From positions 111,615,546-111,679,545 of the forward strand of contig CP136068.1 in assembly GCA_032622095.1 (NCBI GenBank): a DNA stretch of 64,000 nucleotides. The letters are read 5' to 3'. This DNA comes from Siphonodentalium dalli (lineage: Eukaryota > Mollusca > Scaphopoda > Gadilida > Siphonodentaliidae). A model generated the notes under the pieces. The model saw only the letters and a list, made by a program, of their open reading frames with translations. It had not been told where the DNA came from and ran no database searches. This document shows, piece after piece, positions 56,473 through 64,000 of this stretch. A program made the position numbers and the translations under genes. How positions within the stretch are numbered: position 1 is the first letter of the stretch; each line of letters opens with the position of its first letter.

Positions 56473-56681
56473 TATTTTTCAAAAATATAACACACTGATT
56501 TTTTCTTCTTAAATCAGCTGCTTAAATCGCTCGGATTAGCCAAACACCGCGACAATGACAACTTTAGAAAAAAATAACGGTACTTTCTCGTAACGGCATC
56601 ATTTTGCCCTACTTGCATCATAGCAATTCAGAAGGACAACCAGCATCATATCATAATAGCAGGACCACTTGACCAGGGGTG

Positions 56682-56999
56682 TATATACGCGTTTCGCGTA
56701 TTAGATGGACTCAATACCTTCGCATTGGCTACACGCGAAAGGTCATGAACTGTTGTAAAAAAAACTATCTGCAAAAAGTACATGTAAAAAATACCAACAT
56801 CATTCTTACATTCATTATTAATAATTATCGATTATCGATATTTTCACGCACAATTCATTGTTATGTAAACAGGCTACTGTTGCAGCATCAATTTCCGATA
56901 CAAGTCGGGTTAGTCCTATATACAAATTCATAATTATTTTCAGTTAGAAAGACAACCACCCATAACTAATGTTCGATATTGGTGAATTTTCATGTCATG
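56682..56999. other. Non-coding stretch
   Basis: AT-rich with TATCGATTATCGATA near 56,825. The ORF 56,679-56,933 begins in the element end and has no domain. Confidence 0.35.
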
Positions 57000-57760
57000 C
57001 CTGGTTCAGAGACGTGGCGACAGGGGGGGGGGGGGGGTGGTGGGTGTCTCACCCCCAACTTTGGTCGATATTTTCAACAGTTGGAAATTTCATACCTGAC
57101 ACAACATTAGTTGGAAAATTCACACAAACAATAGGTTGAAAATGTTCTTGTAGTTTGATTTTCAAACAATTTATTGAGGGGAATTTATTGTTTATGGACC
57201 AATATTTGCATATTTTCCTTCTTTTGGTAAACATTTTGGACTGAAATGGACATCAGTTAGAAATTTTCCAACCTTATAGGGGGTGTCAGGTTGGAAATTT
57301 CCAACACTTGGAAAGCTTGTGTCCTGGTCCCTCCCCCGTGGCCAGTCAAAAACTTCTAGTTAATTTAAGAAAACAATATTGTCCTACATTTGGACAAAAT
57401 TGTCACTGGAATTGTCATCAGTGGGAAATTTTCCAACCTAAGTCGGGGTGTCAGGTTTGAAATTTCCAACTCTATGAATGTTGGCCCGATGTGTCCTGCT
57501 CCCTCCCCGTGGCCAATAAACAACTTCTAATGAGTTTAAGAAAACAATATTTTACTACATTTGATTAAAATTGTTGACTGAAATGGTCATCAGTTGGAAA
57601 ATGTCCAAACTAAGGGAGAGTATGAGGTTTGAAATGTCCAACACTAGGAAAGCTTGAGGTCTGCAGTCTAGATGCTAGGATTTTACGATTTTTGGTTAAT
57701 TTTCAAATTTGTCTCACACCGGGCCGAATAACCATGGTCGGCCCGGTGTGTTCTGGTCTA
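57000..57760 (+). repeat. Dispersed GTTGGAAATTTCCAAC repeat, long copy
   Basis: Starts GAGACGTGGCGACAGGGGGG with a G-run, then CACCCCCAACTTTGGTCGAT and the same series of AACAGTTGGAAATTTC, GGTTGGAAATTTCCAACAC, CCTGGTCCCTCCCCCGTGGC and GGCCCGGTGTGT blocks as 4,675-5,398. Three approximate internal repeats of about 200 bp each. Confidence 0.82.
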
Positions 57761-57859
57761 TTGTCCGTAGTCGTGTGCATTTGTCTGGAGTTAGACCACT
57801 AGATGTTAGGATTTGTGCAATTTTCAGGTTCAAAATATATAATATTATCATATCGGGTA

Positions 57860-58100
57860 GATAGAACCATGTAGGCTATTAGGCCTGTGAACACTTAGGT
57901 GCAAGGAGGGAATGAAATTATGCAAAACCTTTGGTCTGATTCAAGGGGTGTTTTGGTTTGATTCAAGGGGGAGGGTGCAAATGGAATTATGCAAAAAACA
58001 TTGTCTCTGGTCTGATTCAAGGGGGGGGGGGGTATAGTTGGAATTATCAAGGTGGACACCCCTCCAACGGAGACCTTCTAGCCACGTCCCTGGCCTGGTT
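57860..58100 (+). repeat. Dispersed repeat piece matching 7,330-7,495
   Basis: GGCCTGTGAACACTTAGGTG, AATTATGCAAAACC, GGTCTGATTCAAGGG (three times), a G-run at 58,020-58,031, and GGTGGACACCCCTCCAACGG ending in CTAGCCACGTCCCTGG. Confidence 0.75.
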
Positions 58101-58254
58101 ATCAATAAAACTTTAAACTGAGATGAGTTTAATGTCAAATGTACATAGAGTTACCCCCCCGATTGTCATATCTAACAATGTGGCCTTCATTGGGCTGAAA
58201 AAATGTGGCTGCTTTATTCTCCATTGTAATATACCGCGGAATACCGTTCAGCCA

Positions 58255-59245
58255 AGAACTTAACGTATTTACAATGTACATTGATTGCATTACATGTCTC
58301 CAATTCTCTCAACAGTTGTGTTTGTCCCTGAAAGTAGTCAATAATTACCACCTCATCAATATTAAAATACCATTGCCTTCACAAATGGGTCTCATCTGTG
58401 TTGCTTTGGTATATTCTATCATCAGATACATGCTTTCTTCTTAGAATTTCACTTTATGGGGTGATATTGAGTGAATTATTTGTCATGTGGGTTTGCTATT
58501 CCATTTAATGTGTCTAAAATTGAATAAATTACTTAACTTTAATATTTCACAGCATCCTTATCCTATAATTTGATATCTGAAAGTGGTATAACTCTGGTAC
58601 ATTTCATTACAGGGACATTTCACTTTCAGTCAACAACTTAAATAATTTCTATGCCCATTGATTGCATTACATGTCTCCAATTCTCTCAACTGTTGTGTTT
58701 GTCCCGGAAAATAGTCAATATTACTATCAATATTAAAATACCATTGCCTTCACAGATGGTGTTGATTTTGGTATATTTTATCACCAGAGACATGCATTCT
58801 TCTTAGAATTGCCCATTATGGGTTGATATTGAATTAGTTATGTAATGTTGACTTGCTTTCTCCATTGGTGTGTCTAAATCTGAATAAATAACTTAATTTA
58901 ATATTTCACAGTGTCGCTTTCCTTTAATTTCATGTCTGAAAGTTGTAACTCTGGCACTTTTCATTAGAGAGACATTTCATCCAACAATTTAAATCATTTC
59001 TATGACCATGTCGCCAATTTCTCTCAAATGTTGTGTTTGTCTCTGAAAATAGTCAATAATTACCACCTCAAAAATATTAAAATGCCGTTGCCTTCACAAA
59101 TGGGCATCATCTGTGTTGCTTTGGTAAATTTTATCATCAGAGATATGCTTTCTTCTTAGAATTGCCCTCTCTGGGGTGATATTGAGTGAATTATTAGTCA
59201 TATGGACTTGATTTTATCCACGAGTGTGTCTAAAACTGAATGCAT
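58255..59245 (+). repeat. Tandem triplication, about 377-bp unit
   Basis: GATTGCATTACATGTCTCCA occurs at 58,283 and 58,660. A third unit, lacking a few bases of this word, starts near 59,008. Shared blocks: CTCTCAACWGTTGTGTTTGT, ATATTAAAATACCATTGCCT, TGGTATATTYTATCAYCAGA, CATGCWTTCTTCTTAGAATT and GGGGTGATATTGAGTGAATT. Non-coding; ORF 58,205-58,444 is a reading of it. Confidence 0.9.
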
Positions 59246-59699
59246 TACTACTGTTACAATGTCTAGATACACATGAGTTTCCAATTATTGAATGAAGTGT
59301 GGGGTGTAATGTTGCGGTTTGAGTATTATGGATGAGATGAATTATATATTTGCTCAAAGAAACCTGAATTTTCTGACTTAGTTTAAACAGCAGTTATTTT
59401 GAACAAATAGAATGGGAACATAATAGTGAAAACAAAAATTGAATGGGGACAGACATTACATAAACTCAAGACATCCAATTTAAACAAAGGTCACATAACT
59501 TATATGAGTTGAGCATAATGAAAAACAAACACCAATTTTATGTCTTACATTTATACGTGTCAAATGACACGGAATTGATTCATATATTGTGTAAACAAAT
59601 TATATAGGAGACCAGCGCTACACACCTGCTGCATGTGTCAAATGACACAGCGATAAATCTCCGCTTGAAAACTTCCATATTACTATATATATATTATAT
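59246..59699. other. Non-coding stretch
   Basis: Two TGTCAAATGACACRG palindromic words near 59,568 and 59,637 (TGTCAAATGACA). No gene recognised. Confidence 0.4.
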
Positions 59700-59942
59700 A
59701 GTATTTTGGTAGCTACGAGCATATGTTATACAGGCTGATACCTCAATTGGGTCCAAACTTACAGTTGTGAACATACTGACATGAACAAAGTTATCAATCG
59801 AAGGATTCTCTTAGATAAATATAGATTGCACGAATCTCCGACTGGTAACTTTGGTCAGAATGTTATATAAAACTACTGAGTATTTCCGAACAAATAGAGT
59901 ATCACCTTGTCTTTAAAATTCAATGTTCTGTATGCTCTCAGT
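59700..59942 (+). repeat. Dispersed repeat, uninterrupted copy (empty site)
   Basis: TATTTTGGTAGCTACGAGCA then TATGTTATACAGGCTGATAC runs straight through the point where the 30,250 copy carries a 457-bp hairpin MITE. Similarity continues through CGAAGGATTCTC and GAGTATTTCCGAACAAATA. Confidence 0.85.
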
Positions 59943-60090
59943 AATACACGATGATCAGACGATGTATACAATGGAGACAAGGATATGTGAACTTAGAAGT
60001 TTTCGCCACATAGATCTAAAGAAATTGTTTGTTAAAAAGCTCATACAAATGTTTGCCTGGACTCGAATTAGGAAAACGCGCGTATGACCA

Positions 60091-60387
60091 TTCACCCTTT
60101 CATGACGGGAACTGTGCCAGTACCTTTCATGACGGGAACTGTGCCAGTGCAGCATAAAATATCATGTGCCACTGCATTCTCTTATATATGCGAGTCTCCC
60201 ATAGGGAGCCTCGCATATATAAGAGAATGCACTGACTTACAAGGTGAAGGTAAATGTTGTTAGGTCAATGTATTCTCTTATATATGTGAGGCTCCCTATG
60301 GTATATGGGATACTCGCATATATAAGAGAATGCATTGGTACAAGGTTTTCGCAAAATTTCAGGAAGCTCCAGTCATGGAAGGGTTAA
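60091..60387. mobile_element. Second-subfamily TTAA hairpin MITE
   Basis: Left TTCACCCTTTCATGACGGGA (TTAA changed to TTCA), right AGTCATGGAAGGGTTAA. CCTTTCATGACGGGAACTGT followed by GCCAGT is duplicated in tandem at the left end. Hairpins: ATATATGCGAGTCTCCCATA/GGGAGCCTCGCATATAT, and a second with an extra TATGG in its loop. Confidence 0.85.
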
Positions 60388-62479
60388 AGTAGGTCGGTCT
60401 GATTTGACACCAAAGAAGTCAAAATTTCCTGAGCCAAGAAAATGAGACATACTGCAATTACCTACATTCGCATCATGGATGCATCGAGGAAATCCACAAA
60501 ACCACACATAAGACTACGTCAAAATCAACAAGAACACCATAGTCAGAAACGGTAAGGCGCTCAAGATCATGATTGTAATTATAGAATATAAAATATATTG
60601 GTTTCACGAATGACCAACTCATAGAATTAATCGCCTTGCACTTCTTGGCATCCGAATAACAATTTAAATTTAAATCCCCAACTGCACCTTTTACCGGAGT
60701 CGGCCTCCGGGTCGCAGTTCGACTTTTAATCCGTCCAAAAATTACCATTCTATAAATAAAACGCCCATGCGCCCACTGTAACTAAGAAACAGCGAAACAT
60801 TATACACGCGGAACGCGGAATAACAAAAAGCTCATAATTGAGAATGCTCTTTATTATCTCCGGTTTTTTGGGCGATGGATACATAAACGCTCTTTATATG
60901 AGAGGACCAGTGGAATTTTTGAGACAAATATTTAAAAGTTTTAAAACTTCATCTTTTGAAAGTCGATACATGTCCACTGAAACCTCACAATAATGGGTCC
61001 ATAAGTCACATCCAATTATGTTATGGTATAGAACACGAAAAAGATGCTGGCTTTATGTTGTCAAAACGGACATGGAATCATTAAATTAAATACTATATGC
61101 TTTAAACTTGGATCAACGAAACTTTGCAGGTTATTTTGAACAGATGGTACTAATCAATGTTTACGTTTTTCGACGTGAACATTTTCTATAACATATCTAA
61201 AATCCGCTTTGGGGAAAATAATTGAGAGATTTGTTTAAAACATATTTATTACCAATAAGTATATAACAATACAGATTGGCAATGGGATTGGAGGACAAGT
61301 GCGATCCACTTATACATAACCCCCTCTCCCAATTGCCGTTATAACACTCATATATAATAATTTGGGTTGTCAACACAATAGGTATAGCATATTTACAAGT
61401 GTATACAGATATAATTGGATATTATTTGAAGTATAGTTTGTATAGTCTCACCACCCCACCAATTCTAATTAATTTCAATAATGATTATCAAGTAGCTGTT
61501 TTAAATCTGATACATGTACCTCGTGCATTGTTAACATTTTACAATTTGCATTCAAATGATGCGAGCGTCTTAATTGAGAGATTTAGCACGAATTTTTCTG
61601 TTAATGGCCAATTATTTCTGCGATGGTCCATGGAGCGTTGGACATAGACCAACGCAGTAATACGGTGATTTTGTGTTTATCATGTGTTGAAGTATACCTG
61701 GAAAATAACATCCAAAATCTCGTAAAATCTGCCTTAAAAAAAAATCAGGATTCAAGATGGCGTCCAAGATGGTTGTCAAGAACGGCACCCCCCAGAATAT
61801 ATTGTTCAATTTAGGTAAGAAGTGTTATTGCGATCATATCTCATAAACTAGTCTGTATCCACGTGTGTATAACTAGTACAAAATAGTGACACTCTTATAA
61901 CATGGCTGGCAAAATGGCCGCCAATAACTTTAAAATAGAGAATCCGCAATTTTGCAGCATTTTTTATAAAGTGTGAACGAAATGATATATCTCTTCTGCC
62001 AAAACGTATTAAAAAATTAACATAAGAGATTGGCACCCATCTTCAATTGTGTTGCCAAATTGGTCTCCAATTAACTACATTTTAATTTTGGTAATATTTA
62101 TTTATATCTCCTCTATTATCTATTTCGAGAGAAAAGATAAAATATTGTGTTACACTGGAAATTTCTGATAATTGGAGGCTCTCATCAGTTTTGATGTTGA
62201 TGGCGGCCATTTGGACAGACATGTTGTTTTGGGGTCAGTATGGGTTATTATGTTATGAACATGGACATAACAAAGTTTATGATAAATGATCACATTAAGA
62301 GTTCTGAGCTGAGGGGTATCATTTATAAAACATATATTGAAGCGCACAGTAATCGAATGTCATCTTGGACGCCATCTTGAATCCAGAGTTTTTCCTAAAG
62401 GCTATTTTTTAGCAGTGCATATGTTCCCCCCATGAAGGTCTTGCTACTCAGAATTCTCAGAATGTGTTCTATGTTCACC
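60388..62479. other. Non-coding stretch left of the TRIM/NHL-like gene
   Basis: 61,190-61,215 (ATAACATATCTAAAATCCGC) matches the ends of the 39.2-41.7 kb region. 61,240-61,340 resembles 46,995-47,110. 61,755-61,790 and 62,355-62,380 carry CAAGATGGCGTCCAAGATGG-like words. TTTATTTA near 62,098 gives a possible minus-strand AATAAA for the gene that stops at 62,480. No exon recognised. Confidence 0.4.
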
Positions 62480-64000
62480 TCATAAATGAGTCGCAACAAC
62501 CTGACTAACTCCAAGAACTAAAACTACGCTCGGTGCGCCATCGTGGACAACCAGCAGAGAACGGTTGTTAGGGCTGTACGACACGGATGTCGCTTTCCGT
62601 GCTCCTCTGAGTTCCTTCGATGATCCGTCCTGTGCGTCCACGCAGACGAGTGTCTCTGTGGCAGCACAACACACCAACAGAGTGTCCTCTAGCAGACAAA
62701 AATCCATAGGAGAGGTAATTAGATTTCCAGAAACAGTACGGAGCAGTTTGTTAAGGTTTCCTGAGAACACACAGATGGAGTCATCTTTAGTATCGCTGAC
62801 ATATATTTCCTCTCCGCCATTTTCGGTACCAATGGCCCGAGCAGCGTGCTTGAATTTATGTGATGTTTCGAGGCGGACAACCCCACGGGTTGTGATTAGT
62901 TGTACGATCTTATATTTACAAATAGTAAGTAGTTCACCATAACGGACACCAATAGAGCGACACGGGAAAGTTGTTGCAAATGACGTCACAAACGTTAGAT
63001 CAGATTCTGTATACACCGAAACTTGGTTTAGATTCGGCAACGTGACGTAAACTTCGTCATTCAATGCGCATGCGTCGTACGGTTGATCCGCTAGGTCAAC
63101 ACTGCTTATGTTATTTCCGTTGGTATCCACTAGTGCCAAACGATCGGGAAACCACGTGGTGAGAAGGAAGCTGTTAGAATCTTCTGTCTGGGTGAAACGA
63201 ACCCTTGACTGCAATCCGTTATATATAATTTCGGCTTGTTCAGAAATAATAATAGCATTTCGGGATTGGGTTCTCGCGATGTGCATCTGGTTGATTAGAG
63301 AATTTGGTTCCGACCATTGATAGCTTATGCGTCGCGAAAGAGAACTGGCACTGTCATTAGTTAGAGCATCAACAGCTGGGATATTAACTTGGATTCCCGA
63401 TTTTCTTGACTTGACTGAGTTCCAATTTTGCGACTGAGATTGAGATCGTCCAGGCTCCTTATTCGCTCTATCCGAGATAACATCAACCACGGTACGCTGT
63501 TCCCACTGTGGTTTACTGCCTTGTGTTACACATGTGGTATCATCCATTACTTTGGTGACTATCTGCGTTATTTTATCCACTGTGGCCTCTTTCGTCACTA
63601 CTCTGGGTAATTTCATAATCGTGTTTTCTATTACTCTCACCGCGGAAGACACAGTACCGAATGGAGCAACCGTGTCGAATTTGTTTGTGTCCGCAGTCAC
63701 GTGTATCGTTTCCACCTCACTCTCTGTGTCGAGTGTGTCTATAGCAATGGCCTCTACTACTCCTCTACTCGTGGTAGATCTGGACGCATTATCGTATAGA
63801 TTAACCGTGTTCAAATTTGTGGTGTCAGTAGTCACGTGACTCGTTTCCACTTCACTCTCTGTGTCGACTGTATCGAGTGTGTCCTTAACAGTGGCAGCTA
63901 CTACTCCTCTACTCGCGGTAGATATAGACGCATTATCGTTTAGAGTAACCCCATCCAAATTTGTTGAATTAGCAGTTAATAGTTTCCTTTCCTCTTCAGT
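62480..64000 (-). CDS. C-terminal part of a TRIM/NHL-like beta-propeller protein (partial)
   Basis: Open on the minus strand from the window edge to TGA at 62,480-62,482. The apparent start at 63,958 is a TTG reading; in-frame coding continues to the edge (TEEERKLLTANSTNLD), so the N terminus lies outside. Two acidic, Ser/Thr-rich repeats of about 46 residues come first (NASISTASRGVVAA / NASRSTTSRGVVEA, each with DTLDTESEVET-like text). A charged linker (RSQSQSQNWNSVKSRKSG) follows. From about nt 63,250 there is a propeller: RVRFTQTEDSNSFLLTTWFP, VDLADQPYDACALNDEVYVT, FPCRSIGVRYGELLTIC, IGTENGGEEIYVSDTKDDSI, SPMDFCLLEDTLLVCC and TSVSYSPNNRSLLVVHD. This blade pattern is that of TRIM2/3/45-type and other NHL proteins, abundant in molluscs, which usually carry RING and B-box domains upstream; those would be outside the window. 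Confidence 0.8.
   Translation of the reverse strand, partial: TEEERKLLTANSTNLDGVTLNDNASISTASRGVVAATVKDTLDTVDTESEVETSHVTTDTTNLNTVNLYDNASRSTTSRGVVEAIAIDTLDTESEVETIHVTADTNKFDTVAPFGTVSSAVRVIENTIMKLPRVVTKEATVDKITQIVTKVMDDTTCVTQGSKPQWEQRTVVDVISDRANKEPGRSQSQSQNWNSVKSRKSGIQVNIPAVDALTNDSASSLSRRISYQWSEPNSLINQMHIARTQSRNAIIISEQAEIIYNGLQSRVRFTQTEDSNSFLLTTWFPDRLALVDTNGNNISSVDLADQPYDACALNDEVYVTLPNLNQVSVYTESDLTFVTSFATTFPCRSIGVRYGELLTICKYKIVQLITTRGVVRLETSHKFKHAARAIGTENGGEEIYVSDTKDDSICVFSGNLNKLLRTVSGNLITSPMDFCLLEDTLLVCCAATETLVCVDAQDGSSKELRGARKATSVSYSPNNRSLLVVHDGAPSVVLVLGVSQVVATHL

Larger units (their letters stand above)
51877..56681. mobile_element. 4.8-kb foldback-like composite element
   Basis: Ends: left CACCCCTGGTCACGTGGTC, right GACCACTTGACCAGGGGTG, inverted, each flanked by TATAT. 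Next inward are matching inverted blocks: ATGATGCTGTTAGGG and GTACCGTTATTTTTTGG on the left against GGCATCATTTTGCCC and AAAAAATAACGGTAC on the right. Then come CGCTATTTGCCATCCGATGG arms (52,185 and 55,690) and a 3.3-kb core of 165-bp tandem units in alternating orientation. Long inverted arms built of tandem repeats recall Drosophila FB elements; that family link is inference. Two later insertions lie inside (51,903-52,045 and 55,962-56,472). No transposase ORF. Confidence 0.75.

Noticed and set aside
51877-56681. Helitron interpretation of the composite element
   Set aside because: It has inverted termini at both ends and TATAT flanks rather than TC..CTRR ends within an AT dinucleotide.

Overview
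This is a metazoan nuclear genome window, AT-rich and dominated by repeats. I infer a marine invertebrate (mollusc-like lophotrochozoan, or another non-vertebrate such as a brachiopod or amphioxus); the phylum is not proven. The signs are GT-AG introns of several to more than twelve kilobases, two multidomain animal signalling genes, non-LTR retrotransposon ORFs, several hairpin MITE families, minisatellites, and no bacterial-style gene packing.

Two host genes are visible. (1) On the plus strand, a CABIT-SAM gene of the GAREM/THEMIS type is supported by five exons (24,358-24,512; about 37,091-37,274; 38,157-38,237; 42,085-42,249 or 42,288; 45,063-46,147). The last four join in compatible phases and end in a SAM domain; the first may need a further exon before it joins. 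The 5' end was not found and may lie left of the window or in short exons I could not see. (2) On the minus strand, the C-terminal exon of a TRIM/NHL-like beta-propeller protein runs from beyond the right edge to a stop at 62,480.

Most of the rest is mobile or repetitive DNA. 0-5.4 kb: degenerate repeats, a 122-bp tandem array, and RTE-like interspersed repeats with CA tracts. 5.4-7.3 kb: an element with perfect 51-bp terminal inverted repeats. 8.3-9.8 kb: a 19-bp-unit array. 13-22 kb: double-hairpin TTAA MITEs, a TA-flanked hairpin MITE, several unrelated foldbacks, and a frameshifted LINE reverse transcriptase. 22.4-24.36 kb: about 40 copies of a 49-bp unit that looks like a 3' splice site and ends exactly at the first recognised exon. 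24.6-36 kb: a TTA-flanked TIR element, a LINE with a 1,038-codon ORF, and more MITEs. 37-46 kb: CABIT-SAM exons separated by MITEs and a 2.5-kb inverted-repeat region. 46-51.9 kb: downstream repeats and sparse sequence. 51.9-56.7 kb: a foldback-like composite element built from 165-bp tandem repeats in alternating orientation. 57-62 kb: dispersed repeats, a 377-bp triplication, and another hairpin MITE.

The most notable signals are the splice-site minisatellite, the 39-bp tandem duplication of a splice donor inside a coding exon, the foldback-like element with matching ends, and the double-hairpin TTAA MITE family present more than ten times in 64 kb. All gene models come from reading the sequence; nothing was aligned or searched.
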